Shown here piece after piece: positions 1-8,520 of a DNA stretch of 14,766 bases. The DNA is from DATESN01 sp035270785 (GTDB lineage: Bacteria > Bacillota > Clostridia > Lachnospirales > Lachnospiraceae): the NCBI GenBank assembly GCA_035270785.1, contig DATESN010000038.1, positions 1 through 14,766 of the forward strand, written 5' to 3'. The position numbers and the translations under genes were made by a program. Below the pieces are notes generated by a model that was given only the letters and a program-made list of their open reading frames with translations, did no database searches and had not been told where the DNA came from. Each line of letters begins with the position of its first letter. Position 1 is the stretch's first letter.

Positions 1-41
1 TGATAATATAAGGATGTAGGAATTATGGCAAATAAAAATGT
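1..41. repeat. IS21 left terminal inverted repeat
   Basis: Starts TGATAATATAAGGATGTAGG and matches the reverse complement of the right end at about 32 of 41 positions. A second, inverted copy of the ATGTAGG block lies just inside (49-55), giving a 12-bp perfect inverted repeat between 9-20 and 49-60. The segment at 45-55 is repeated directly at 2612-2622. Repeated subterminal blocks of this kind are typical transposase binding sites in IS21 elements; their use here is inferred. Confidence 0.8.
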
Positions 42-61
42 CATAAAACCTACATCCTTAT

Positions 62-103
62 TTGATTATTTTTAACATATTGGTACACTCTTCTTTGGAG
101 GTG
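62..103 (+). promoter_or_regulatory. Putative istA promoter and ribosome site
   Basis: TTGATT at 62-67 and TACACT at 84-89 are separated by 16 bp, and the second is preceded by TGG, giving an extended -10 (TGgTACACT). A strong GGAGGTG lies at 97-103, eight bases before the istA ATG at 112. The promoter hexamers are moderate matches; the ribosome site is clear. Confidence 0.4.
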
Positions 104-111
104 TAACACAT

Positions 112-1797
112 ATGAATAACAATCTCAAAGGAGAATTAGCAGTAATGGACAGTTTAGGTATTAAGCCAAACTATACTGCTTTAGGTAAGAAGTATGGAAT
201 GGATCCAAGGACAGTAAAAAAATATCACAATGGTTACGAAGGGAGGTCTGCGACAAGAAATAAAGGAAGCAAGCTTGATGCTTATAAGACAGAAATTGCA
301 GATAAGCTTACAATACGACGAATAACTATTCAGGGCGTTTATGAATTTATGGTTAAAAAGTATGGTATTGGTAGAATCGGTACTTATTCTAACTTTAATA
401 AATATGTTAAGAGAAACAGGCTTAAGCCAAAAACTCAAGTTAATGGGCATCCAAGATTTGAAAAAGAACCTGGTGTGCAAGGACAAGTTGACTGGAAGGA
501 GGATATCAGTATTGCCAATAAATATGGAGAAATATTTACTATCAATGTCCTGCACCTTGTATTGAAGTTTTCACGATTCAGCTATTTGAATTTATCAGTG
601 CAAAAAAGATTTGATGATGTATCAAGAGGACTTATTAACGGATTTATAAAGTTTGGAGGTGTACCAAAAGAACTGCTCTTTGACAACATGTCTACTGTTG
701 CAAACATCAATGCAAAACCTAAGAGACCAACAGATGCAATAAGCCAACTGGCTAAGGAATTTGGATTTAAAGTACGCTTATGCAGAACTAGACAGCCTGA
801 AACAAAAGGTACTGTTGAAGCTAAGAATAAAGTAATTGACTGGATAAGAGCCTATGAAGGTGAATTTGAAACATTAGAGGAATTAACACAGATAGTTGAA
901 GCAATTAATAAAGATATGAATATAAATATCAATCAGGAAACAGAAATGTCTCCCACTGCTTTGTTTTACAAAGAAAAAGAGTACCTGAAGCCATTACCTA
1001 ACAAAAACATCATCGACACGTACCTGACTCCAAACAAGTATAAAGTGTCAACCGAATCACTAATCAGATATGGGGCAAACAGATACTCTGTTGATCCAAA
1101 GCTTATTGGTGAAGATGTCACAGTAGACATCTTAGATAACAAGCTTTACATATATTATAACGGAAAACTTGTTACCTTTCACTCTATTACAGAAAAAAAT
1201 ATAAATTACTCAGACGATCATTATAAAAAACTTATGAATGGAAAGGTAAAAAAAGAAGATATGGACAGTATCGTAAATGAAAATTTAGAAATGATGGACA
1301 AACTTTTAGAACACAGAAAGGTTAAAGTATCAGGAATAGCAGCCACTAAGTCTGCTGATGCATTGATAGCTTACATCAATCAGAGTGAATACGGACGTTG
1401 GGTAATAAGTAACTATGCTCATCTTTCTCCTACAGACAGACTTATATTTATAAAAGGGATGAACGAAGTATTGCCTTATGTTGCAAACAGAGAAGTATTT
1501 ATTTCTCATATTAAATTTTCTATGAAAGAAAATTTATGTAGAAGTATCTCATTTGATTGCTGGGTTAATGATTTTATGGCTGTAAGCGAAAGTGAATATA
1601 TTCTTACAGAAGAAGGATTCGGGATTATAAAAGAAAAGTATTCTGGCGAAATTGAAGAATTTATGAAAGATATGACAATAGAATACGAAAAAGATGAAGA
1701 GGAAGAACAGGAAAGATATCAAAAATACTTAAAGCTACATCCAGAATCAAAAGATATCTATGCTGTTTCATGCGAAGGTGAATTACCATTTATGTAA
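112..1797 (+). CDS. istA: IS21-family transposase IstA
   Basis: IstA is the DDE recombinase that cuts and joins the transposon ends, working with the ATPase IstB. The N-terminal ~45 residues look like a helix-turn-helix DNA-binding segment, including a conserved YGMDPRTVKKY-like stretch. The RNase H-fold core follows, with the acidic triad in recognisable contexts: GQVDW near residue 126, LFDNMS near 193 and KGTVE near 240. At 561 residues it is slightly longer than many IstA proteins, with an acidic Glu/Lys-rich tail. The ATG at 112 is fixed by GGAGGTG eight bases upstream. It is followed by istB after 10 bp. No frameshift or internal stop is present, so it is probably functional. Confidence 0.93.
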   Translation: MNNNLKGELAVMDSLGIKPNYTALGKKYGMDPRTVKKYHNGYEGRSATRNKGSKLDAYKTEIADKLTIRRITIQGVYEFMVKKYGIGRIGTYSNFNKYVKRNRLKPKTQVNGHPRFEKEPGVQGQVDWKEDISIANKYGEIFTINVLHLVLKFSRFSYLNLSVQKRFDDVSRGLINGFIKFGGVPKELLFDNMSTVANINAKPKRPTDAISQLAKEFGFKVRLCRTRQPETKGTVEAKNKVIDWIRAYEGEFETLEELTQIVEAINKDMNININQETEMSPTALFYKEKEYLKPLPNKNIIDTYLTPNKYKVSTESLIRYGANRYSVDPKLIGEDVTVDILDNKLYIYYNGKLVTFHSITEKNINYSDDHYKKLMNGKVKKEDMDSIVNENLEMMDKLLEHRKVKVSGIAATKSADALIAYINQSEYGRWVISNYAHLSPTDRLIFIKGMNEVLPYVANREVFISHIKFSMKENLCRSISFDCWVNDFMAVSESEYILTEEGFGIIKEKYSGEIEEFMKDMTIEYEKDEEEEQERYQKYLKLHPESKDIYAVSCEGELPFM

Positions 1798-1807
1798 AGG
1801 AGCTAAC

Positions 1808-2563
1808 ATGAATACATACAATAGTTTAATAAACAATCTTGAAACATTAGAATTAAGACGATTTCAGGAAAATATAGATAAATACCTTGATATGATAGCT
1901 GACGGAAGTAAAACAGCGCTTGATGCCATATATGAGCTTACACAACTGGAGATTAGTTTAAAAAAGGAGCAATCTATTAAAGGCTGTGTAAAGGTTGCAA
2001 ATTTTCCTTATTTAAAGGAAATAAATGAGTTTGATTTTAATTTCCAGCCATCCCTTGATAAGTCGAAGATAATGGATCTTATGACATTAAGATTCATAGA
2101 GAAAGCTGAGAATGTTATATTTTGTGGAACACCAGGTGTGGGTAAAACAAACCTTGCAGTATCTATAGGCATAGAAGCTGCAAAACACAGGTACTGTGTA
2201 TACTTCATAACCTTTCAAGATTTGATATCACAGTTAAAGAAAGCAGCCTCAGAAAACAGACTTGAAACCAGAATTAAATGGTTTTGCCGTTATAAGCTGC
2301 TTATCATAGATGAGTTAGGTTATCAAAGAATGGATGTTAATTCCGCAAATCTTTTCTTTAATCTTATAGCAAAAAGATATGAAAAACTATCCACAATTAT
2401 TACTACAAACAGTCCATTTTCAAAGTGGGCTGATATATTTCAAGAGCCTGTACTTACAAATGCACTTCTAGATAGATTATTACACCATTGTTCTGTTATT
2501 AACATCAATGGACCATCTTACAGAATTAAAGATCAGATGCAATATTTAACAGAAGAAAACTAA
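1808..2563 (+). CDS. istB: IS21-family helper ATPase IstB
   Basis: IstB is the AAA+ DnaA/DnaC-like ATPase that helps IstA select and engage target DNA. Visible motifs are a Walker A loop GTPGVGKT, a Walker B LLIIDELGY, and a conserved ITTNSPF segment matching the sensor region of the family. The 251-residue length is normal for IstB. A longer reading from 1760 overlaps istA, but the ATG at 1808 is the sensible start because AAAGGAG (1796-1802) lies just before it, overlapping the istA stop. It is co-transcribed with istA. The gene ends 72 bp before the right end of the element and converges on the truncated cap2. Confidence 0.93.
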   Translation: MNTYNSLINNLETLELRRFQENIDKYLDMIADGSKTALDAIYELTQLEISLKKEQSIKGCVKVANFPYLKEINEFDFNFQPSLDKSKIMDLMTLRFIEKAENVIFCGTPGVGKTNLAVSIGIEAAKHRYCVYFITFQDLISQLKKAASENRLETRIKWFCRYKLLIIDELGYQRMDVNSANLFFNLIAKRYEKLSTIITTNSPFSKWADIFQEPVLTNALLDRLLHHCSVININGPSYRIKDQMQYLTEEN

Positions 2564-2569
2564 AAAAAT

Positions 2570-2609
2570 GGAAAATAAGCATGTCATTTTTCTTACATGC
2601 TTATTTTCC
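2570..2609. repeat. Perfect 15-bp hairpin after istB
   Basis: The 15-bp arm at 2570-2584 (GGAAAATAAGCATGT) is exactly complementary to 2595-2609, with a 10-base loop. It starts seven bases after the istB stop and overlaps the right inverted repeat. It could end istAB transcription or hinder transcription entering from outside. There is no T-run after it on either strand, so intrinsic termination is uncertain. Confidence 0.6.
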
Positions 2610-2635
2610 ACAAAACCTACATTTTTATATTGACA
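2595..2635. repeat. IS21 right terminal inverted repeat
   Basis: The reverse complement begins TGTCAATATAAAAATGTAGG and matches the left terminus over 41 bp at about 32 positions. The outer six bases on the plus strand are TTGACA, an exact sigma-70 -35 hexamer pointing out of the element. The element ends at 2635; cap2 sequence resumes at 2636. Confidence 0.8.
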
Positions 2636-3761
2636 TTTGCACTTTGACCAAATCTGCTTTATATCTAATCTCTTTTGGACTAATCGAATCAAATCCGAGC
2701 CAATGTCTGTGAACATTTTCAGGTCGAAAAATATCATCATCTAATATATCAATATTCATAATACCTGCTTGGCAAAGATTATTTGCTATATATCCCCCAA
2801 CAGAACCACAGCCTAAGAGAAGCACTCGCTTTTCCTTTAGATCTGGTGTCGCACCGCCTCTCATTGCCATATATTGATAATCAATTCGTTCAACAAACAC
2901 ATTCTCAACCTTACATGTCTGTGAATGCTCTATTTTAGAGTATCTAGAACTATTAAATTCAATACGAAATCCGAACAAAATATTGCCCTCATTCGCAGGG
3001 TAAATCAACAGAATATATCTTACATAATGTTTGACTTTTTTGTTAAGGAACTCTCGAAACTGCCGTTTAACAGATGATGTGGTGTTATCAAGTATATACT
3101 TCCGGACTTTGCTCCACTTAAACTGTTTTGACAATGGTATCATGCTACTTCCGTCTCTAATCCTTATAATAACGCAAGTTCTATCAAAATCATCTTTGTC
3201 CGGAGAAAAACCAAAGTTATTGCGAAGAATAATTTCGGCTTCCAATTTTGTATTTGCAATAATGCTAACACCTTTTGCTACTACAATTGGATATTCACAA
3301 TATTTAATGTTATTTATATCAAGACTAGAATAAGCTTTTTTATTTCGAACCGAAAGCCAATATGAATCAAACTCTCTACAAACTTCATCATTATAAAGTT
3401 TGCTACCTGGATGGATATTCAATATTCTTATTGCCTGGTCAAAGCAGTCAATTACTAGTTGATCTGCCATATCCTGCTTAATAAGTATCGCACTAGAATC
3501 AAAAAGGCATATTTTCCCACCGCTTCCCACATGAGCACGGAATGACTTATTGTCTTTAACATAAATATCCGGCAATGTTAATGGAAAGTGTTTTGAAAAA
3601 GAAATTGACAAAACCATTCTTTCACTATTGCTAAGCAATACAGTTCCTGTATACTCATCTAAGTACTTCTTTCCACATTTTTCATTAACTGTGAAATTAA
3701 CATTTCGCTGGATATTCAAATTTTTAATAATACCTGCGATTCCATCATTTTTAATAGCCAT
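2625..3761 (-). pseudogene. cap2: CBASS E2-E1 conjugating enzyme Cap2, 3' end cut off by the IS21 element
   Basis: Cap2 is a single-chain E2-E1 ubiquitin-ligase-like enzyme of type II CBASS that attaches the CD-NTase C-terminus to targets and so primes signalling. The E2-like domain is at about residues 1-115, with the putative catalytic cysteine C85 in GGKICLFD. A linker follows, then an E1/ThiF nucleotide-binding fold with GCGSVGG at about 317-323 and an acidic DILDDD stretch. The reading frame then runs into the transposon: 375 native residues remain, and the stop comes from the IS end, against roughly 550-600 in the family. The E1 catalytic cysteine region is lost. The start is taken as the ATG at 3761, four bases after the CD-NTase stop; a TTG at 3803 is possible but would overlap. 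The product is very probably inactive in E1 chemistry. Confidence 0.85.
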
Positions 3762-3765
3762 ATTC

Positions 3766-4773
3766 TTAAGCCGATTCGGATGTACCGACCATACTTTTAT
3801 CAACAGTTACAGGAAAATCATCCCCAAACAAATCAACCAATATTGCACAAGCGTCTGCTCTTTTTTGTTTTGCTTTAACCTCGTCCATCTTCGAAATCAT
3901 TGAATCAATCTTGGAATAGAAACTCTCCATCTGTTTCTCTGACATTTTTTTAAACAAATTATTACCAGGTTCTACTGGTAAAGATATAGTTATAGTATGG
4001 TACCATGCATTGTCTTGACTATTCCAATTTAAACCAAATGAATTTTTAATACTGTTTATTAAATTATACAGAGCAGAAAAATCATCATACACATTCTTTT
4101 GGGTGGCCCAATCATATGACTTATTAACTGAAAACAAATTATACGCAAGTACAGTGAGGCTTATTCCAGTTGGAGCCCCATTTCCACCTGACTGAAATTG
4201 ATGTGTCCTCCATTTTTTCATGTATCGAATTACCCTACGAAATTGAGCCGCATCATCTCCACTGTATTTATCTTTGATTTTATTTATTAGCCCTTGTGGA
4301 TCTGTCAATTCCCATTTTTTGTTTTCACTTGTAGAAAACTCTTTTCCTTTTGCTATATACATTTTTCCATCAGAATTATTTGCTGCATAAATAGCAAAAT
4401 CCACATGGAAAATTGATTCACCATCTTTTTGATATACAACAGTTACACACGAGCGTCGAATTTCTACACTTTTTGTATGTCCATACAATGCATCTCTAAC
4501 CCACTTTTTAATCTCAACTGGATCAGCGTAGTCGTCTTTATTAATACTAAATTTTAGTCCCACATCAATATCATAGTCTTCGTCTTCCGGAATAATGCCT
4601 GTCCCCATAGCATAACTTCCTTGATTAAAGGTAGTATATGTAGCAGCATCACTTGAAATATTATCCTTTAACTTGTTCAGTAAAATATCTCTTTTCTCTC
4701 GAAGTGTAGCATTTTCATCATCTAATTTGATGTTATCATGAAACTCTAAAAATTCTTTTTGTAAATTAATCAT
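3766..4773 (-). CDS. CBASS CD-NTase (cGAS/DncV-like nucleotidyltransferase)
   Basis: This enzyme family makes cyclic di- or trinucleotide alarm signals on phage infection. The polymerase-beta-like core is clear: helix-N-motif QGSYAMGT (G52-S53), followed by EDYDIDVG with metal ligands D68 and D70, and the third acidic residue D125 in HVDFAIY. The 335-residue length is typical. A C-terminal helical domain follows, then a flexible tail ending TSESA; a small terminal residue on a loose tail is what Cap2 uses in type II systems. The gene lies 42 bp after the ydbC-like gene and 4 bp before cap2, so the two are translationally linked. The product (which cyclic nucleotide) cannot be read from the sequence, and no effector gene is present here. 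The active site is complete. Confidence 0.88.
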   Translation of the reverse strand: MINLQKEFLEFHDNIKLDDENATLREKRDILLNKLKDNISSDAATYTTFNQGSYAMGTGIIPEDEDYDIDVGLKFSINKDDYADPVEIKKWVRDALYGHTKSVEIRRSCVTVVYQKDGESIFHVDFAIYAANNSDGKMYIAKGKEFSTSENKKWELTDPQGLINKIKDKYSGDDAAQFRRVIRYMKKWRTHQFQSGGNGAPTGISLTVLAYNLFSVNKSYDWATQKNVYDDFSALYNLINSIKNSFGLNWNSQDNAWYHTITISLPVEPGNNLFKKMSEKQMESFYSKIDSMISKMDEVKAKQKRADACAILVDLFGDDFPVTVDKSMVGTSESA

Positions 4774-4815
4774 CTCTTAATACCCCGCTTTCTAATTTAA
4801 TATTTTCATTCTCTT

Positions 4816-5037
4816 TTACAAATCCATACCATTTAAAAGTTCCTTCAACTTAATAACTTCTTCTTTCGCCAAAGTTGTACCTTTACCCATCTTCTCATGC
4901 TCAGGAGCCCAGTCACGAATATCGTACTTAGGAGCTCCATCATTCCAACTGATTAGATTAAGTTCTTTCCTCCAGCCTTTTGCATTTTCGGATAGTACAC
5001 CGATTTCTTCTACAATTTCATATTTAATATCAGCCAT
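4816..5037 (-). CDS. PC4/YdbC-like ssDNA-binding protein
   Basis: This 73-residue protein resembles the YdbC family, bacterial relatives of the PC4 transcriptional coactivator that bind single-stranded DNA as dimers. The characteristic parts are a beta strand with KELNLISWN, then PKYDIRDWAPEH, a GKG turn (MGKGTTL) and a C-terminal helix KEEVIKLKELL. Length and order match the family. Start ATG at 5037 has AAAGGAGT just upstream, overlapping the stop of the previous gene region (9-bp gap). YdbC proteins are usually chromosomal housekeeping or element genes of unclear role. Here the gene sits between hsdR and the CBASS genes, suggesting either a defence accessory role or element-borne cargo. 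The family call is from motif recognition. Confidence 0.75.
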   Translation of the reverse strand: MADIKYEIVEEIGVLSENAKGWRKELNLISWNDGAPKYDIRDWAPEHEKMGKGTTLAKEEVIKLKELLNGMDL

Positions 5038-5046
5038 AATACTCCT

Positions 5047-5262
5047 TTAAAAATTAAGTTCAATTTTAATTCTAGCCTTGCATACAGGACATTCTGCATC
5101 GCCTTGCTGTGTAAATATTATTCCTACATGTCCACATTTTGGGCATGCTCCTTCAAATTCCTTTCCAGCATTTTGCTTTACAAAAATTTCGGGATTTTTC
5201 TGCATCTGCCTTTCTAGGTCTTCAAGTATACCTTTTGTATTTAAATTAACCTTTACTCCCAT
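5047..5262 (-). CDS. Small zinc-ribbon protein, function unknown
   Basis: The 71-residue product has an N-terminal helical, charged part of about 37 residues (KGILEDLERQMQKNPEIF) and a C-terminal zinc ribbon with two CxxC knuckles, CPKCG near residue 40 and CPVCK near 58, about 14 residues apart. This geometry fits a structural Zn2+ site. No catalytic motif is visible. The ATG at 5262 follows an AAGGGGG-rich ribosome site. It lies 20 bp after hsdR and 9 bp before the ydbC-like gene, so it is translated from the same message. It could bind DNA or RNA or a protein partner in the restriction or CBASS module. I do not recognise a named family. Confidence 0.75.
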   Translation of the reverse strand: MGVKVNLNTKGILEDLERQMQKNPEIFVKQNAGKEFEGACPKCGHVGIIFTQQGDAECPVCKARIKIELNF

Positions 5263-5282
5263 TTACTCACCCCCTTTTCTTT

Positions 5283-8200
5283 CTAATCCACCTCATTCTC
5301 ACACATAAGTTTCGTCTGTTCCATTACAATTTCAACTGCTTTATCCTGTTTATCAGGTGGATAACCATATTTCTTAAGCAATCGTTTTACTACCATCTTC
5401 ATCTTAGCCTGAACGCTGTCACGGATTGACCAGTCAACAGTTACACTCCCTTTAATGGCAGAAGTCAGATCTCTTGCAATCTGTTTCAAAATGTCATCGC
5501 CCATAATTTCTTTTGCCGACTCATTGTCTGCAAGTGCATCATAGAATGCCAATTCATCGTCAGTAAGTCCTGATGCTTTTCCACGTTTTTCAGCTTCTGT
5601 TATCTGCTTCGCAAGTTCTATCAATTCCATTATTATTTGCGTTGTTTCAATAGCACGATTTTTATATTTACGGATAGACTGTTCAAGGAGTTCTGAGAAT
5701 TTCTTTGATTGTACAAGGTTTCTCCTTGAAAATGTCTTTATGGTTCCTTTTAACAAACGTTCTAACAATTCTACAGCAAGATTCTTCTGCTTCATTCCCC
5801 TTACTTCTTCCAAGAATTCTTCAGATAATAACGCTATGTTAGGCTTATTGAGTCCAACTTCGCTAAATATATCAATTACTTCATTTGATGAAATTGACTT
5901 TGATACCAACTGATTCAATTCACTATCCAGCTGAGAAACTGTTTTCTTTTTCTTGGTATCTTCAATCATTTTAATCAAAGAAACCTTCACAGCCTTATGG
6001 AAACTTATTTCATCATTGATAGTTTGTGCTGCATCTGTTGTTGCACATAAAGAAAATGCTCTTGATAATTCCGTTACATATTTCATGTATTCTTTTTTTC
6101 CATCCTCACGTAGACCAATGACAAAATCCATGGTTTCGATGATTGCCTGCATTTTATCTTTAGGCGTTCCGGTAAAGAATTTCGAATAGTCATGTTCATG
6201 CAATAATTCTTTTATCAATTCCAGTTTCTCTATCATGATAGATGCAGCCATTTCTGTATCAACACCGGTTGTTTTTCTATCACTTTCCGTATATTGAGCC
6301 AAAGCATCTTTTAAGTTTTCTGCTATTCCAATATAATCGACAACAAGTCCACCCTGCTTTTCTTTAAATACACGGTTTACACGGGCAATTGCCTGCATTA
6401 AGTTATGACCCTGCATTGGTTTATCAATATACATAGTATGCATGCTTGGAACGTCAAATCCAGTGAGCCACATGTCTCTTACAATAACAAGCTGTAATTC
6501 ATCCTTTACATCTTTCATACGTTTTGCAAGTGTTTCTCTTGTAGACTTTGTGCCAATAAACTTCTGCCATTCCACTGGATCAGAGGATGACCCCGTCATA
6601 ACTACTTTAATTTTACCACTCATCAAATCATCACTGTGCCAGTCAGGACGCAGAGCTACGATTTCATTATATAATTCAATGGCAATTCTACGACTCATAG
6701 ATACAACCATAGCTTTACCACCAGCAACTTCCTGAGCAGCTTGTCTCTTTTCAAAATGTTCTACGATATCTTTCGCAATCAGCTTAACTCGTTCTTGAGA
6801 TCCTACAATGGCTTCTAAACGAGACCATTTACTCTTTAGTTTCTCTCGCTGGGTTTCTTCTTGATATTCTGTGATATCTTCGTATTCACTATCAATTGTA
6901 GGTTTTAGATTCTCTGGTAATTCAAGCTTAGCGATTCTGCTTTCATAGAAAATCTTAACTGTTGTTCCATCTTCTACTGCACGAGTCATATCATAAACGT
7001 CAATATAATCACCAAAAACAGCTGTTGTATTTTTATCTGTTAATGAAATTGGTGTTCCGGTAAATCCAATATAAGAAGCATTAGGTAATGCATCACGCAT
7101 ATGTTTTGCGTATCCATATTTTACATCAGCGCCATCTTCATCTTCTATTACGTCAGCACCAAAACCATATTGGCTTCTGTGAGCTTCGTCTGCCATAACG
7201 ATGACATTATGACGTTCTGTCAGGACAACTGGCTCTGTATTGTATTCTCCTGATGATTCAGCAGCTATACTATATTCATAAGGTTCTGAAACATAAGCTC
7301 CAGCATCTGTTAAAATATTTTCTCCCTTATTTGTTTTTTTCTCAGGAGCAAATTTTTGAATTGTGGTAAAAATAATTCCACCACTAGTACGGTTATTCAG
7401 TAACTCCCTTAAATGCACTCTGTCTGTTGCATGTATTGGCTCTCCACGAAGAAGATCTTTGCATTTCGCAAAGGTCGAAAATAATTGGTCATCTAAATCA
7501 TTTCTATCTGTAATTACTACAATTGTTGGATTTTCGAGTTCTTCACTAATAACAAGTTTTCCAGCATAAAATGCCATGGACAGACTTTTTCCACTTCCCT
7601 GGGTATGCCATACAACACCGATTCGTCTATCTCCCTTTTGAGAGGTAGCTCTTACAGTGCTTTCTACTGCTTTATTTACTGCGTGATACTGGTGATATCC
7701 TGCAAGAATCTTATAGGTATCTTTTCCATCTGTCTGAAATAGTACAAACTGCTTGATAATATCAAGGAATCGTTCTCTTTCGAACATCCCTTTTATTAAA
7801 ACTTCCAACTGGGGTATAGATAAAGGAGCAACACCTTCACCATCTATCGTCCTCCATGCCATAAAACGTTCTTCATCAGAAGTAATTGTGCCCGCTCTTG
7901 CATTAATTCCATCAGATATAACCATAAAGGAATTGTATGTAAACATTGATGGAATAGACATCTTGTATGTCTGTAATTGATTATAAGCATCTGAAATATC
8001 CACATCCTCATTAATTGCACTCTTTAACTCAATAACTACAAGCGGAATACCATTTACAAATACTACAATATCGGGTCTCTTCTCAATTCGACTTTCAATA
8101 ATAGTAAACTGATTCACTGCCAGAAAATCATTTCTATCCCAGTGTATAAAGTCAAATACTCTGGCTAAAACATGACGAATCGTCCCATCGTTTTGACGAT

Positions 8201-8504
8201 ATGATACTTCTATTCCATCAGTAACCATCTTTTGAAATGTTTTATTATTCATTACCATGGAAGGACTCTGAGGCACTGCTATCTTACGATATGCTTCCTC
8301 AATCGCTTCTTCCGGTAATTCTGGATTAAAATCTGACAATGCTTGTCTTACTCGTTCTGCTAAAATCACTTCACTATAATCCTCACGTTCTGGATAATCT
8401 CCTTCCGGTGAAATCTCTGGTCCAAAAACAGTATCAAAACCAAGCTCTTGGAACCATTCCAGTGTAGCTTCTTCTAGCTGTGATTCACAGAAATTATTTT
8501 TCAC
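5283..8504 (-). CDS. hsdR: Type I restriction enzyme, R subunit HsdR
   Basis: HsdR supplies the DNA translocation and cleavage activities of the type I complex (R2M2S). The N-terminal PD-(D/E)xK nuclease shows D145, E159-L-K161 in VVIELK, and a QxxxY motif at Q176-Y180. The SF2 helicase motor follows: TQGSGKS at 301-307 (Walker A), DEAH at 439-442, FTGTP at 481-485 and ARVNR at about 720. The C-terminal helical region should bind the methylase core. The 1073-residue length is normal. The start is a GTG at 8504, chosen because TAAAGGAGGG lies immediately upstream, with the abi stop inside the same site. All motifs are intact, so nuclease and motor should be active. The abi gene separates it from hsdS. 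Confidence 0.95.
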   Translation of the reverse strand: MKNNFCESQLEEATLEWFQELGFDTVFGPEISPEGDYPEREDYSEVILAERVRQALSDFNPELPEEAIEEAYRKIAVPQSPSMVMNNKTFQKMVTDGIEVSYRQNDGTIRHVLARVFDFIHWDRNDFLAVNQFTIIESRIEKRPDIVVFVNGIPLVVIELKSAINEDVDISDAYNQLQTYKMSIPSMFTYNSFMVISDGINARAGTITSDEERFMAWRTIDGEGVAPLSIPQLEVLIKGMFERERFLDIIKQFVLFQTDGKDTYKILAGYHQYHAVNKAVESTVRATSQKGDRRIGVVWHTQGSGKSLSMAFYAGKLVISEELENPTIVVITDRNDLDDQLFSTFAKCKDLLRGEPIHATDRVHLRELLNNRTSGGIIFTTIQKFAPEKKTNKGENILTDAGAYVSEPYEYSIAAESSGEYNTEPVVLTERHNVIVMADEAHRSQYGFGADVIEDEDGADVKYGYAKHMRDALPNASYIGFTGTPISLTDKNTTAVFGDYIDVYDMTRAVEDGTTVKIFYESRIAKLELPENLKPTIDSEYEDITEYQEETQREKLKSKWSRLEAIVGSQERVKLIAKDIVEHFEKRQAAQEVAGGKAMVVSMSRRIAIELYNEIVALRPDWHSDDLMSGKIKVVMTGSSSDPVEWQKFIGTKSTRETLAKRMKDVKDELQLVIVRDMWLTGFDVPSMHTMYIDKPMQGHNLMQAIARVNRVFKEKQGGLVVDYIGIAENLKDALAQYTESDRKTTGVDTEMAASIMIEKLELIKELLHEHDYSKFFTGTPKDKMQAIIETMDFVIGLREDGKKEYMKYVTELSRAFSLCATTDAAQTINDEISFHKAVKVSLIKMIEDTKKKKTVSQLDSELNQLVSKSISSNEVIDIFSEVGLNKPNIALLSEEFLEEVRGMKQKNLAVELLERLLKGTIKTFSRRNLVQSKKFSELLEQSIRKYKNRAIETTQIIMELIELAKQITEAEKRGKASGLTDDELAFYDALADNESAKEIMGDDILKQIARDLTSAIKGSVTVDWSIRDSVQAKMKMVVKRLLKKYGYPPDKQDKAVEIVMEQTKLMCENEVD

Positions 8505-8508
8505 TCAA

Positions 8509-8520
8509 ATCCCTCCTTTA
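8509..8520 (-). promoter_or_regulatory. Strong ribosome site for hsdR fused to the abi stop codon
   Basis: The minus-strand sequence TAAAGGAGGGATTTGAGTG joins the TAA stop of the restored abi frame to an AAAGGAGG site and the GTG start of hsdR. This supports the GTG start. It also suggests that the ancestral abi gene ended exactly here and was translationally coupled to hsdR. Confidence 0.8.

Larger units (their letters stand above)
1..2635 (+). mobile_element. IS21-family insertion sequence, apparently complete
   Basis: The element carries istA and istB in the standard order and is bounded by TG...CA ends. The left end (1-41) and the reverse complement of the right end (2595-2635) align without gaps at about 32 of 41 positions, sharing blocks such as AATATAA, ATGTAGG and AAATAA. 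This sets the boundaries at base 1 and base 2635, so the window begins at the transposon's first base. The element lies inside cap2 on the opposite strand and truncates it. IS21 elements usually duplicate 4-8 bp of target; this cannot be tested because the left flank is outside the window. Both genes are open and carry their catalytic motifs, so the copy may be active. Confidence 0.9.

Noticed and set aside
1760..1807. Longer istB start at 1760
   Set aside because: It overlaps istA and lacks a ribosome site; the ATG at 1808 has AAAGGAG and matches the family N-terminus.
3762..3803. Longer Cap2 start at a TTG codon (3803), overlapping the CD-NTase gene
   Set aside because: The ATG at 3761 is four bases after the CD-NTase stop and gives a normal E2 N-terminus; the extra 14 residues simply read the CD-NTase tail in another frame.
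4792..4809. Five-codon peptide (MKILN) before the CD-NTase gene, as a possible leader
   Set aside because: Too short to support; no attenuator structure is visible around it.
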